Assembly: GCF_002001015.1 (NCBI RefSeq)
Contig: NZ_MUNO01000004.1
Coordinates: 62,001-126,000 of the forward strand
Source: Polaromonas sp. A23
GTDB lineage: Bacteria > Pseudomonadota > Gammaproteobacteria > Burkholderiales > Burkholderiaceae_C
DNA: 64,000 nt
Reading direction: 5' to 3'
Both the position numbers and the translations under genes were made by a program. The notes under the pieces are model-generated. The model saw nothing but the letters and a program-made list of their open reading frames with translations, did no database searches and was not told the origin of the DNA. The stretch's first letter is position 1. Each line of letters begins with the position of its first letter. Below are positions 44,507-53,847 of the stretch, piece by piece.

Positions 44507-44553
44507 ATCGTAAAGCTTTTGAAGTTCGTGTTGAAGTTCTCCAGGAGATTTTT

Positions 44554-45258
44554 GTGAACAAACTTTTTCCCTCCGCTGCCGAGGCCCTGAAGGGCGTCGT
44601 CAAGGACGGCCAGTTGATGGCTGTGGGCGGTTTCGGCCTGTGCGGCATTCCCGAGGCGCTGATTGAAGCGCTGAAGGCCAGCCAGGTCCAAAACCTCACC
44701 GTGATCTCCAACAACGCAGGGGTCGACGGCTTCGGCCTGGGCAAGCTGCTGGAGACACGGCAGATCAAAAAAATGATTTCCAGCTACGTGGGCGAAAACA
44801 AGGAGTTCGAGCGCCAATACCTGGCCGGCGAGCTGGAGCTGGAGTTCACGCCGCAGGGCACGCTGGCCGAGAAGCTGCGCGCCGGCGGCGCCGGCATCCC
44901 GGCATTTTTCACGAAAACCGGTGTCGGCACCCTCGTTGCGGAAGGCAAGGAACTGCGTGAGTTCGATGGCGAAACCTATCTGATGGAGCGTTCCCTGGTG
45001 CCTGACGTGGCGCTGATCAAGGCCGACATCGCCGACCGCTCGGGCAACCTGCGCTTCAACCTGACGGCGCGCAATTTCAACCCGGCCGCAGCGATGGCGG
45101 GCAGGATCTGCATCGTGGAAGTGGAGCGCATCGTCGCCACCGGCGAGCTGGCGCCTGACGACATCCACCTGCCCGGGATCTACGTGCACCGCATCGTGCA
45201 CAACCCCACGCCCGAGAAGCGAATTGAAAAGCGCACCACCCGCGACCGTAAAGTTTGA
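44554..45258 (+). CDS. scoA: 3-oxoacid CoA-transferase subunit A
   Basis: The 234-residue alpha subunit transfers CoA from succinyl-CoA to a 3-oxoacid such as acetoacetate. Family motifs are [18 protein letters not shown] (GGFG.CG.P), [15 protein letters not shown] and [20 protein letters not shown]. The start is GTG 44554 with CAGGAGA upstream. Its stop is 11 bp before the beta-subunit start, as usual. The precise 3-oxoacid (acetoacetate or oxoadipate) is not certain. Confidence 0.93.
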   Translation: MNKLFPSAAEALKGVVKDGQLMAVGGFGLCGIPEALIEALKASQVQNLTVISNNAGVDGFGLGKLLETRQIKKMISSYVGENKEFERQYLAGELELEFTPQGTLAEKLRAGGAGIPAFFTKTGVGTLVAEGKELREFDGETYLMERSLVPDVALIKADIADRSGNLRFNLTARNFNPAAAMAGRICIVEVERIVATGELAPDDIHLPGIYVHRIVHNPTPEKRIEKRTTRDRKV

Positions 45259-45269
45259 GGAGCACGAAC

Positions 45270-45908
45270 ATGGCATGGACCCAGGATCAAATGGCCGCAC
45301 GCGCGGCGCAGGAACTCGAAGACGGTTTTTATGTGAACCTCGGCATCGGCATCCCGACGCTGGTGGCCAATTTTGTACCCGACCACATCGAGGTGTGGCT
45401 GCAAAGCGAGAACGGCATGCTCGGCATTGGCCCGTTCCCGTATGAAGACGAGGTGGACGCTGACCTGATCAACGCCGGCAAGCAGACCGTCACCACCATC
45501 AAGGGGTCGGCGATTTTCGGCAGCCACGACAGCTTTGCCATGATCCGCGGCGGCAAGATCAACCTCAGCATCCTCGGGGCCATGCAGGTCAGCGAACACG
45601 GCGACCTGGCCAACTGGATGATTCCGGGCAAGATGATCAAGGGCATGGGCGGCGCGATGGACCTGGTGGCCGGCGTCAAACGCGTGATCGTGCTGATGGA
45701 GCATGTGGCGAAGAAAAAAGACGGCACGGAGGACTTGAAGCTCCTGGAAAAATGCACCTTGCCGCTGACCGGGGTTGGCGTGGTGGATCGCATCATCACC
45801 GACCTGGCCGTCATGGACGTGACGCCGGAGGGCCTCAAGGTGGTTGAACTGGCGCCAGGCGTCACGCGGGAAGCCCTGCAGGCGAAGACTGGCTGCAAAC
45901 TGCATTAA
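45270..45908 (+). CDS. scoB: 3-oxoacid CoA-transferase subunit B
   Basis: The 212-residue beta subunit carries the catalytic glutamate in [11 protein letters not shown] (SENG motif, about residues 47-50). [13 protein letters not shown] and [25 protein letters not shown] are also diagnostic. It forms the active enzyme with the preceding subunit. GAGGAG lies ahead of ATG 45270; an in-frame upstream start at 45255 would overlap scoA. A strong hairpin terminator follows. Confidence 0.95.
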   Translation: MAWTQDQMAARAAQELEDGFYVNLGIGIPTLVANFVPDHIEVWLQSENGMLGIGPFPYEDEVDADLINAGKQTVTTIKGSAIFGSHDSFAMIRGGKINLSILGAMQVSEHGDLANWMIPGKMIKGMGGAMDLVAGVKRVIVLMEHVAKKKDGTEDLKLLEKCTLPLTGVGVVDRIITDLAVMDVTPEGLKVVELAPGVTREALQAKTGCKLH

Positions 45909-45948
45909 AAAAGCAGGGCCGCTGCAACAGGCGGTTGCGATGAAAAAA

Positions 45949-45972
45949 GAAAAGGCCCGGAAGGGCCTTTTC
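45949..45972. terminator. Bidirectional terminator between scoB and tRNA-Gly
   Basis: GAAAAGGCCC (45949-45958) pairs with GGGCCTTTTC (45963-45972) around a GGAA tetraloop, with A- and T-rich sides. It can end both the scoAB and the tRNA transcripts. Confidence 0.88.
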
Positions 45973-45980
45973 ATTTTGTC

Positions 45981-46054
45981 TGGAGCGGGTGATGGGAATC
46001 GAACCCACGCTATTTGCTTGGGAAGCAAAAGTTCTACCATTGAACTACACCCGC
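45981..46054 (-). tRNA. tRNA-Gly (anticodon CCC)
   Basis: Read on the minus strand, the acceptor stem GCGGGTG pairs with CACCCGC. The D-arm follows, then an anticodon stem TTTGC/GCAAA with loop TTCCCAA (anticodon CCC), the T-arm GTTCGATTC, a discriminator T and an encoded CCA. It decodes GGG. The gene lies between scoB and the DsrE-like gene. Confidence 0.95.
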
Positions 46055-46099
46055 GTGGCCTGATTGTAAAACCATCAGCGCGGTTTTCAGAACAAAAAC

Positions 46100-46549
46100 T
46101 CAGGGCCGCAGGTAAGCCCAGCCTTCACCCTGTTTTTTCATGATTTCTGTCACGCCTGCCGGCACGTAGCTGATGGCGGGCAGCATGTCGTCCTTGCCCA
46201 GCTTTTGGGCGCGCATGGTGTTTTCACAGGCAACGACCCGTACATTGGCTTTCATTGCGTCGGCGACACGCGCCCCGGTGGGTGATTCGAGCTTGAGCAT
46301 GCCTATGCCGGGGCCGTAGGCGACGATGGCGATGTCCACGTTGGCGGCGCCCACATCGTCCTGTACGTTTTTGGCGTTGTTGAGCGCCAGGTTCCATTTG
46401 GCCGGGTCGTTGTCGCTGACCTGGATCACCAGCTTGTAACGTTTTTGGCCGCTTGCCCCCGTCCCCTGGGCATAAGCAGCTATAAAAACAGGAGCAAACA
46501 GCGTTGCGGCCCCGGCCAGGCCGGCCTGGAGAAGAAGTCTGCGGTTCAT
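46100..46549 (-). CDS. Exported DsrE-family protein
   Basis: The 149-residue protein begins MNRRLLLQAG, a twin-arginine-like signal followed by a hydrophobic stretch ending near AAYA. The mature part has a DsrE/DsrF-like fold (KLVIQVSDNDPAKWNLALNNAKNVQ, later VRVVACENTMRAQ). The cysteine in ACENTM may be reactive. Its start overlaps the gabD stop by 4 bp, so it is the last gene of the GABA-type operon. A role there is unclear. Confidence 0.85.
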   Translation of the reverse strand: MNRRLLLQAGLAGAATLFAPVFIAAYAQGTGASGQKRYKLVIQVSDNDPAKWNLALNNAKNVQDDVGAANVDIAIVAYGPGIGMLKLESPTGARVADAMKANVRVVACENTMRAQKLGKDDMLPAISYVPAGVTEIMKKQGEGWAYLRP

Positions 46550-48024
46550 TTGAGGATGTCTCCCATGCAAAGGTATTTCATTTCCAGGTACTCGTCCATG
46601 CCATGGCGCGAGCCTTCGCGGCCCAGACCCGACTGCTTGACGCCCCCAAAGGGTACATGCTCGGTTGCAATGACGCCAGCGTTGATGCCCACCATGCCGT
46701 ATTCGAGTGCCTCGGCCACCCTGAAGATGCGGCCCACGTCGCGGCTGTAGAAATAGCTGGCCAGGCCGAACTCGGTGTTGTTCGCTGCGTCAATGGCTTC
46801 CTGCTCGTGCTTGAAGCGGAACACCGGTGCGAACGGACCGAAGGTTTCTTCCCGGGCGCAAAGCATGCCTGCAGTGGCTTCAGACACCACCGTGGGTTCA
46901 AAGAATTGACCCTTGATGTGGTGGCCCCCGGCCAGCAGCTTGCCGCCTTTGGCCAGCGCGTCTTCCACATGGCGCTGGACTTTCTCGACGGCCGAGTCTT
47001 CAATCAGCGGACCTTGCACCACCCCATCCTCGAAGCCGTTGCCTACCTTGAGCAGTTTCACCTTGGCGGCAAACTTTTCGACAAACTGGTCATACACGCC
47101 GTCCTGCACATAAATGCGGTTGGCACACACGCAGGTCTGGCCCGCATTGCGGTACTTGCTGGCCATCGCGCCTTCAACGGCGGAGTCGATGTCGGCATCG
47201 TCAAACACGATGAAAGGAGCGTTGCCGCCGAGCTCGAGTGCGAGTTTCTTGACCGAGGGTGCGCTTTGCGCCATCAGGATGCGGCCGACCTCGGTGGAGC
47301 CGGTGAAGCTGATGTGGCGCACCACATCGCTGGCGCAAAACACCTTGCCGATGGCGATGGAGTTGTTGCTGTCGGCTGTCAGGATGTTGAGCACGCCAGC
47401 CGGGATACCAGCGCGAATGGCCAGCTCGGCGGCCGCCAGGGCGGTCAGGGGGGTCAGCTCGGCCGGCTTGATGACCACCGGGCAGCCGGCGGCCAGGGCC
47501 GGGGCGACCTTGCGGGTGATCATCGCCAGCGGGAAGTTCCAGGGTGTGATGGCGGCGCACACGCCGATGGGTTGCTTGAGCACCATCAGGCGGCGGTTGT
47601 TGTCGAACTGGGGCAGGGTTTCGCCGTTGACGCGTTTTGCTTCTTCGGCAAACCATTCGACAAAACTCGCGCCGTAGGCGATTTCGCCCTTGGCTTCGGC
47701 AAAAGGCTTGCCCTGTTCGGCGGTCATGATGCGGCCCAGATCCTCCTGGTTGGCCATCAGCAGCTGGTACCACTTGAGCAAAATCGCGTGGCGCTCCTTG
47801 CCGGTTTTGCTGCGCCAGGCGGGCCAGGCAGCATTGGCTGCGGCAATGGCGGCTTCGGCATCGCTGGCGCCGAGGTTGGCGACGTCGGTGAGCTTCAGGC
47901 CGGTGGCGGGGTCGTTCACGTCAAAGCGGCTGGTACCCTTGATCCACTGGCCGTTGATCAGGGCGTCGGTCTTGAGCAGGCTGGGGTCTTTGAGCAGCGA
48001 AATGGGGGAGGTCTTCATGTCCAT
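46546..48024 (-). CDS. gabD: NAD(P)-dependent succinate-semialdehyde dehydrogenase
   Basis: The 492-residue aldehyde dehydrogenase carries TPWNFPLAMITRKVAPALAA (residues about 157-176), catalytic glutamate in LELGGNAPF and catalytic cysteine in NAGQTCVCANR. The GabD-type N-terminus (LINGQW, then NPATG here DPATG) supports succinate semialdehyde as substrate. It performs the second step of GABA breakdown, after GabT. AGGA precedes ATG 48024. The ABC transporter genes lie upstream in the same operon. Confidence 0.93.
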   Translation of the reverse strand: MDMKTSPISLLKDPSLLKTDALINGQWIKGTSRFDVNDPATGLKLTDVANLGASDAEAAIAAANAAWPAWRSKTGKERHAILLKWYQLLMANQEDLGRIMTAEQGKPFAEAKGEIAYGASFVEWFAEEAKRVNGETLPQFDNNRRLMVLKQPIGVCAAITPWNFPLAMITRKVAPALAAGCPVVIKPAELTPLTALAAAELAIRAGIPAGVLNILTADSNNSIAIGKVFCASDVVRHISFTGSTEVGRILMAQSAPSVKKLALELGGNAPFIVFDDADIDSAVEGAMASKYRNAGQTCVCANRIYVQDGVYDQFVEKFAAKVKLLKVGNGFEDGVVQGPLIEDSAVEKVQRHVEDALAKGGKLLAGGHHIKGQFFEPTVVSEATAGMLCAREETFGPFAPVFRFKHEQEAIDAANNTEFGLASYFYSRDVGRIFRVAEALEYGMVGINAGVIATEHVPFGGVKQSGLGREGSRHGMDEYLEMKYLCMGDILK

Positions 48025-48136
48025 GGGGAATGTCCTGGAAAAGTGGGGTATCTGGGGGATGGGTTAATTTTGACCGGTTTCGGGCCAGGGCGTTTTGTGG
48101 CCACCTGCTTCCCGGGGGCCGGTCAGGGGTGGGCGC

Positions 48137-48961
48137 TCAGCGCCGGCGCCCGCGCAGCCATTCAAGCAACAGGAGCAGGGTTGTCGTAAACAGAATCAGC
48201 AATGCGGCAACGGCCGCAATCGTGGGTGAAATGTTCTCCCGGATGCCGGTGAACATCTGCCGTGGCAGGGTGGCTTGCTCCGCGCCGGCCAGGAATAGCG
48301 TGACCACCACTTCATCAAATGACGTGGCAAACGCAAACAGCGCACCGGAGATCACGCCCGGCGCGATGACCGGCAGGGTGATCCTGAAAAACGTCCGGAG
48401 GGGTGTTTCGCCCAGGCTGAGGGAGGCCCTGACCAGGTTGTGATTGAAACCCGCAAGCGTCGCGAGTACGGTGGTCAGCACAAACGGCGCGCCCAAGGCA
48501 GCGTGCACCACAATCAGCCCGAAGTAGCTGTCGGCCAGACCCAGTGGGGCGAAGTACAGGTAGGTGGCCACACCAACTACCACGATGGGGACCACCATGG
48601 GCGCAATGAGAATCCCCATGAGAAGGCTCTTGAACCGGAAATTGGTTCTGGACAGGCCGACGGCCGCCAGAGTACCCAGCGCAGTGGCGATCACGGTTGC
48701 AGCGGGGGCCACGATGAAGCTGTTTTTCGCAGCCCTCGCCCATTCCGGTGAATCCAGCAGGTTCTGGTACCACTTCAGCGACCAGCCTGGAATGGGGTAG
48801 GTCAGGAACGAGCTGTCTGAAAAAGACAGCGGCACCATGACCAGGATGGGGGCCAGCAGAAAAACCAGAATGGCGACGCAGGCGGCGCGCACCAGCCACC
48901 AGCCGGCTTTGTCTGCCAGGGTGGCGTAGCGGGGAAAGGCGGGCCCTTTGATTTTGAACAT
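48137..48961 (-). CDS. ABC transporter permease, PotC-like
   Basis: The 274-residue inner-membrane permease has six predicted helices. The EAA-type loop is in RASLSLGETPLRTFFRITLPVIAPGV (around residues 180-205). Family resemblance is to spermidine/putrescine PotC. With the other permease, ATPase and binding protein it forms an importer, most likely for GABA or a polyamine given gabT and gabD in the same operon. Confidence 0.93.
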   Translation of the reverse strand: MFKIKGPAFPRYATLADKAGWWLVRAACVAILVFLLAPILVMVPLSFSDSSFLTYPIPGWSLKWYQNLLDSPEWARAAKNSFIVAPAATVIATALGTLAAVGLSRTNFRFKSLLMGILIAPMVVPIVVVGVATYLYFAPLGLADSYFGLIVVHAALGAPFVLTTVLATLAGFNHNLVRASLSLGETPLRTFFRITLPVIAPGVISGALFAFATSFDEVVVTLFLAGAEQATLPRQMFTGIRENISPTIAAVAALLILFTTTLLLLLEWLRGRRR

Positions 48962-48997
48962 GGTGAATTGGCGTCTGCGTCTGAAAAAAAAAGGATG

Positions 48998-50251
48998 TCA
49001 GCCGATGCTGAGTTCGGCCTTGCCGATGCGCCGGTAAACGCTGTAAAGAATCATGGTGGCCGCCAGCAGCACGGCGCCCAGCGCGCAGGCCATGCCCCAA
49101 TTGACTTCGACGTTGGTATAGCGGGCGATGTAATAGCTCAGCATCTGGTCATCGGCGCCGCCGAGCAGGGCGGGGGTGACGTAATAACCAATCGAGAGAA
49201 TGAACACCAGCAGCGCGCCGGCACTGATTCCGGGATAGGTCTGCGGCACGTACACCCGAAAGAAGGCGGACAGTGGGGCGCTACCCAGGGAAACGGCGGC
49301 ACGCACGTAAGTTGCCGGCACATTTTTCATCACGCTGTAAAGCGGCAGGATCATGAACGGCAGCAGGATGTGCACCATGGCAATCACCACGCCGGCGCGG
49401 TTGAACAGCAGGGCCAGGGGGCTGTCGATGAGGCCGATGCCCATCAGCCCGCGATTGACCAGGCCTTCGGATTGCAGCAGGACGATCCATGCGGCCACGC
49501 GTACCAGAATCGATGTCCAGAAGGGCACCAGAACCAGGATCATCAGCAGGTTCGCTTTGCGCGCCGGCAAGGAGGCCAGCCACCAGGCCAGCGGGTAGCC
49601 CAGCGCCAGGCAAAAAACGGTGACCAGAAAACTGATCTGGAAGGTACGCAGCAAAATGGCGCCGAACGCGCGTTGGTCGGGCGGCATGCGCTCCACCTTG
49701 CCTTTGCTGTTGCGTTGCAGGTCGACCGATGCCAGCAGATAGTCGGGCGTCCAGCGGGAACTGTTTTTTGCTATCGCCTGCCAAAAGAGGGGCTCCGCCC
49801 AGCGCGGATCGAGCTGGAGTAGCCTGGCCTGTATTTCCTCAGGAGTGCCCGCGATGGGTAGCGCGCGGTACGTGCCCATCACGAGGGAGCGCGCACCGGG
49901 CACTTCGGAGTTGAGGCGCCGTGCCAGTGCGCCGGCATCTGAACTGTCGGGAAGATGGCCCAGGTCTTCCACCAGCGCCGCGTAACTCGCGGGCTCCGGT
50001 GGGACCTCGGGGTTCCAGCCTTTCAGGCTTTGCACCGTCCGGGGCAGCGCCGCCACCACTTCCGGATTTTCAACGGCGCGCAGCAACAGGGCCGCAATCG
50101 GGACCAGCAAGGTCAGCAGCAAAAACACCAGCAAGGGCACGGTGAGCGCAAAGGCGCGCCATTTTCGCCGTGCATCGGCGCGCGACAGCGCGATGCGCAA
50201 CGCGGCGGCGTCATTTCCCTGAAAGGCGCCCTGGCTGGTGATACTGCTCAT
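48998..50251 (-). CDS. ABC transporter permease, PotB-like
   Basis: The 417-residue permease is longer than typical PotB because of a large soluble insertion after the first helix (about residues 65-190). The EAA loop lies in RAAVSLGSAPLSAFFRVYVPQTYPG near residue 325. It starts 20 bp after the binding-protein gene. Confidence 0.93.
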   Translation of the reverse strand: MSSITSQGAFQGNDAAALRIALSRADARRKWRAFALTVPLLVFLLLTLLVPIAALLLRAVENPEVVAALPRTVQSLKGWNPEVPPEPASYAALVEDLGHLPDSSDAGALARRLNSEVPGARSLVMGTYRALPIAGTPEEIQARLLQLDPRWAEPLFWQAIAKNSSRWTPDYLLASVDLQRNSKGKVERMPPDQRAFGAILLRTFQISFLVTVFCLALGYPLAWWLASLPARKANLLMILVLVPFWTSILVRVAAWIVLLQSEGLVNRGLMGIGLIDSPLALLFNRAGVVIAMVHILLPFMILPLYSVMKNVPATYVRAAVSLGSAPLSAFFRVYVPQTYPGISAGALLVFILSIGYYVTPALLGGADDQMLSYYIARYTNVEVNWGMACALGAVLLAATMILYSVYRRIGKAELSIG

Positions 50252-50271
50252 GGGGTGCGTGCTCCGCTGGC

Positions 50272-51300
50272 TTATTGCGTGGCCCAGGCAGCAAAGCGTT
50301 TTTCAAGCGCCTCGCCCTGGTCGGCCCAGAAACCAACATTCATCTGGATGGCCTCTTTGGCATTGGCTGGCGACGTTGGCAGATCGTCCAGCACTTTTTT
50401 GTCGAGCTGGGCCAAAGCCTTGTTGTTCACCGGACCATAGGCAATGTTCTGGGCATAGACGGCCTGGGTGGCGGGCTGGCTGGCAAAGGCGATGAATTTC
50501 ATCGATGCGTCCTTGTTTGGTGCGCCTTTGGGAATGACCCAGTAGTCCAGGTCATAGATGCCGCCCGGCCAGTAGATCTTCAGGTTGCGACCTTCGCGGT
50601 TGGCAGCGTCAATGCGGCCGTTGTAAACCGTGCTGAGGGCAACGTCGCCGGCCACGAGGAACTGGGCAGGCTGGGCGCCGGCTTCCCACCACTGGATGTT
50701 GGGCTTGAGTTCTGTGAGCTTGCGAAACGCGCGGTCAGCACCGTCTTTGGTGGCCAGGACTTTGTAGACATCGGCGGGCTTGACGCCGTCAGCCATCAGT
50801 GCGAACTCGAGGTTGTAGCGGGCGCCTTTGCGCATGCCGCGCTTGCCGGGGATCTTCTTGACGTCCCAGAAGTCGGCCCAGCTTGTGGGTGCAGTTTTGA
50901 CTTTGTCGGCGTTCCAGGCCATCACGGTGGACCACACAAAAACGCCTACGCCGCATTCCTTGACCGCTGCGGGCAGGAAGTTTGCCTTGGGGCCGATCTT
51001 GCTGAAGTCGATTTTTTCAAACAGGCCCTCATCGCAACCGCGCTGCACGTCAGGCGCTTCGACCTCGACCACGTCCCAGGTGACTTTTTTCGTCTCGACC
51101 ATGGCCTTGATCTTGGCCTGCTCGCCGTTGTATTCCACGGCAACAACTTTGGTGCCTGCTTTTTCGAAGGGCTCGTAGTAGGCCTTTTTCTGCGCATTGG
51201 CATTGGCGCCGCCGAAGTTCACGACGGTGATCTGCTGCTGCGCGAACGCGGGTACGGCCAGGCACGAAGCCATGGCGATGGCGATGATGTTTTTCTTCAT
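50272..51300 (-). CDS. ABC transporter periplasmic substrate-binding protein, PotD-like
   Basis: The 342-residue exported protein has a signal peptide (MKKNIIAIAMASCLAVPAFA). A PotD/PotF-type fold follows, with VNFGGANANAQKKAYYEPFEKAG near the start and IYWPGGIYDLDYWVIPKGAPN later. Its operon with gabT and gabD argues for GABA or a related amine as ligand. The leader contains the GTAAAM hexamer repeat. Confidence 0.93.
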   Translation of the reverse strand: MKKNIIAIAMASCLAVPAFAQQQITVVNFGGANANAQKKAYYEPFEKAGTKVVAVEYNGEQAKIKAMVETKKVTWDVVEVEAPDVQRGCDEGLFEKIDFSKIGPKANFLPAAVKECGVGVFVWSTVMAWNADKVKTAPTSWADFWDVKKIPGKRGMRKGARYNLEFALMADGVKPADVYKVLATKDGADRAFRKLTELKPNIQWWEAGAQPAQFLVAGDVALSTVYNGRIDAANREGRNLKIYWPGGIYDLDYWVIPKGAPNKDASMKFIAFASQPATQAVYAQNIAYGPVNNKALAQLDKKVLDDLPTSPANAKEAIQMNVGFWADQGEALEKRFAAWATQ

Positions 51301-51328
51301 GGTGCTATTTCCTCGGTGGTTGATAAAG

Positions 51329-51352
51329 GTAAAAGTAAACGTAAACGTAAAA
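51329..51352. repeat. Four tandem GTAAAM hexamers
   Basis: GTAAAA-GTAAAC-GTAAAC-GTAAAA lies between the ATPase and binding-protein genes, about 30 bp ahead of the latter's start on the minus strand. It may vary in copy number by slippage and could affect translation of the binding protein. Confidence 0.7.
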
Positions 51353-51378
51353 GTCGAAAGATGCGGGAGACAGGGCTG

Positions 51379-52464
51379 TCAGGCCGCGTAAATTCGGGTG
51401 AATGCAGCCGGAAATTCCAGATGCACAGCCTCGCCCGGTTGCGGCGGTGCCAGGCCGTTCAACAGCGTCAGCGGCAGCTTGACGGTGGCTTCCGCCTGGC
51501 CGGTACCGACGTCACACAGCAGCCGCAGGTGGTCGCCGAAATAAATGATGCGGGCCACGCGAGCTGGCAGCACATCGGCGAGTGAAGCCGGCGCCTGGCG
51601 GTGCAACACAATGCGCTCCGGTCGTATGTAGGCTTCGACCTGTGCGCCGGCAGCCGCCTGATTGACGTTGATGCCGCCCAGAACACGGCCATCAGGCAAT
51701 TCAATGCCCGCAGCATTTCCCTTGCCTTTGAGTACCGTGCTGTCGCCTACGAAGCCGGCCACAAAGCGGTTGGAAGGCGCCTCATAAAGTGTCTCTACCG
51801 GTGCCAGCTGCTGTATGGCCCCATCGTTGAACACCGCCACACGGTCGCTCATCGTCAAGGCTTCCCCCTGGTCGTGCGTGACATAGACAAAGGTCACGCC
51901 CAGTTGCTTGTGCAGCTCTTTCAACTCGATCTGCATGTGCTCGCGCAATTGCTTGTCGAGTGCGCCCAGTGGCTCGTCCATCAGTACCAACTGGGGTTCA
52001 AACACCAGCGCGCGGGCCAGGGCGACGCGTTGCTGCTGGCCGCCTGACAGTTGCCCAGGCAGGCGGTCAGTCATGCCCGACAGGCGAACCATGTCGAGCG
52101 CCCGCCGCACACGGCTTGCCTGGTCGGCCTTTGAAACCTTGCGCACCGTGAGCGGATAGGCCACGTTCTGGCCCACGGTGAGATGCGGGAACAGCGCATA
52201 GTTCTGAAACACCATGCCGAAGTTGCGCTTGTGCGGCGGCGTGCCGGTGATCTGCGAACCATTGAGAAAAATTTCTCCGGCGGTAGGTGACTCGAAGCCG
52301 GCCAGCATCATCAGCGTGGTGGTTTTCCCGGAACCGGAGGGGCCGAGCAGGCTCAGGAATTCCCCGCGATGAATGTCGAGGTCGAGCTGTTGCACGACAA
52401 GCTGTTCGCCGTCGTAAGTTTTCTGCACGCCTGAAAAGCGCACAAGGACATCGTTATCGGTCAT
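51379..52464 (-). CDS. ABC transporter ATP-binding protein, PotA-like
   Basis: The 361-residue ATPase has Walker A LGPSGSGKTTTL (about residues 37-48), signature LSGGQQQRVALARAL, Walker B LVLMDEPLGALD and H-loop VTHDQ. A C-terminal TOBE domain follows. ATG 52464 follows AGGAAAG. It lies 26 bp after gabT in the operon and powers the neighbouring permeases. Confidence 0.95.
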   Translation of the reverse strand: MTDNDVLVRFSGVQKTYDGEQLVVQQLDLDIHRGEFLSLLGPSGSGKTTTLMMLAGFESPTAGEIFLNGSQITGTPPHKRNFGMVFQNYALFPHLTVGQNVAYPLTVRKVSKADQASRVRRALDMVRLSGMTDRLPGQLSGGQQQRVALARALVFEPQLVLMDEPLGALDKQLREHMQIELKELHKQLGVTFVYVTHDQGEALTMSDRVAVFNDGAIQQLAPVETLYEAPSNRFVAGFVGDSTVLKGKGNAAGIELPDGRVLGGINVNQAAAGAQVEAYIRPERIVLHRQAPASLADVLPARVARIIYFGDHLRLLCDVGTGQAEATVKLPLTLLNGLAPPQPGEAVHLEFPAAFTRIYAA

Positions 52465-52490
52465 CGTCTTTCCTGAACTTGCCACGGAGA

Positions 52491-53783
52491 TCAGCGCGAT
52501 GCTTTGAAGCTGTCGGCCAGGATTTGCAGGCCTTCGTCCAGCAAGGCGTCTGACGCCGTGAGGGGAACCAGAACCCTGATCACGTTACCGTAGGTGCCGC
52601 ATGAGAGCAATATCAATCCGCGCCGGGCCGCTTCGGCCACCACGCGTTTGGTGAGTGCCGCGTCAGGGCGGGCGAGGTCCCCGCTTTCAAAGAGTTCAAT
52701 GGCCACCATGGCGCCCAGGCCGCGCACGTCGCCGATAGAGGTTTCCTTTTTTGCAATGGCGTGCAAGCCTTTGACCAAATACGCGCCCAGGGTTTTGCTG
52801 CGCGCCAGGAGTTTTTCTTTTTCAAAGGCCTTGAGTACGGCCAGTGCTGCCGCGCAGCCGATGGGGCTGCCTGCGTAGGTGCCGCCCAGGCCGCCGGGGC
52901 CGGGTGCATCCATGACGTCTGCGCGGCCGACCAGGCCTGAGATTGGGAAACCGCCTGCCATGGATTTGGCGATGGCAATCAGGTCCGGCGCCACGGGCCA
53001 CTGTTCGCAGGCATACCAGGTGCCTGTGCGGCCAGCGCCGGTTTGGACTTCGTCGGCGATCAGCAAAATGCCGTGTCGGTCGGCCAGTGCCTTCAGGCGG
53101 CTGATGAATTCGGGCGGGGCGATGTAAAAGCCTCCTTCGCCCTGCACCGGTTCAATGATGAAGGCCGCCACGCGCTCGGGTTCGACATCGTTCTTGAGGA
53201 TTTGCTCGACCGAGTGCAGTGCCTGGTCAATGCTCACGCCGTGCAGCGCGTTGGGGTATTCCGCATGGAACACTTCGCCGGGGAAGGGACCGAACCCCAG
53301 CTTATAGGGCGCCACCTTGCCGGTCATGCCCAGCGTCATATTGGTCCGGCCGTGGTAGCCGCCCGTGAAAGCGATGATGCCGGGGCGTTTTGTATAGGAC
53401 CGCGCCACCTTGACCGCGTTCTCCACGGCTTCGGCGCCAGTGGTCAGCAGCAGGGTTTTTTTGGCGAAATTGCCGGGCGCCAGTGCATTGAGCTTTTCGG
53501 CCAGTTCAACGTAGGGTTCATAGGCGACCACCTGAAAGCAGGTGTGTGTGTAGAGGTCGAGCTGGGCTTTGACCGCGGCAATGACTTCGGTATGCAGGTG
53601 GCCGGTGTTGAGGACGGCGATGCCGCCGGCGAAGTCGATATAGCGGCGGCCTTCAACATCCCACAGTTCGGCGTTTTTCGCGCGGCTGACAAAAATCTCG
53701 TGTGCCTGGCCCACGCCGCGTGTCACGGCGGCTTGGCGGCGCGCCATCAGGGCGGCGTTGCTGGAGGTCTGGTTTGGCTGCAT
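52491..53783 (-). CDS. gabT: 4-aminobutyrate aminotransferase
   Basis: The 430-residue class-III PLP aminotransferase converts GABA and 2-oxoglutarate into succinate semialdehyde and glutamate. Landmarks are YIDFAGGIAVLNTGHLH, TTGAEAVENAVKVAR, AFTGGYHGRTNMTLGMTG, LIADEVQTGAGRTGTWYAC and the PLP lysine in IAIAKSMAGGFP. Related enzymes act on 5-aminovalerate or other omega-amines, so some substrate overlap is possible. It is the first gene of the catabolic operon and is divergent from the MocR regulator. Confidence 0.93.
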   Translation of the reverse strand: MQPNQTSSNAALMARRQAAVTRGVGQAHEIFVSRAKNAELWDVEGRRYIDFAGGIAVLNTGHLHTEVIAAVKAQLDLYTHTCFQVVAYEPYVELAEKLNALAPGNFAKKTLLLTTGAEAVENAVKVARSYTKRPGIIAFTGGYHGRTNMTLGMTGKVAPYKLGFGPFPGEVFHAEYPNALHGVSIDQALHSVEQILKNDVEPERVAAFIIEPVQGEGGFYIAPPEFISRLKALADRHGILLIADEVQTGAGRTGTWYACEQWPVAPDLIAIAKSMAGGFPISGLVGRADVMDAPGPGGLGGTYAGSPIGCAAALAVLKAFEKEKLLARSKTLGAYLVKGLHAIAKKETSIGDVRGLGAMVAIELFESGDLARPDAALTKRVVAEAARRGLILLSCGTYGNVIRVLVPLTASDALLDEGLQILADSFKASR

Positions 53784-53847
53784 GGTGAAGGTGATTTCAG
53801 GTTGGAGAAAGGAAACGGATGGACTTTAGAAGCCGGCGCCAGCTCCG

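Noticed and set aside
46479-46496. GCTAT-like element within the DsrE gene
   Set aside because: It lies in coding sequence for the signal peptide and the arms match poorly.
46504-48189. 561-codon plus-strand open frame opposite gabD
   Set aside because: It is antisense to a complete succinate-semialdehyde dehydrogenase and shows only His/Gly/Gln-rich composition typical of GC-rich shadows.
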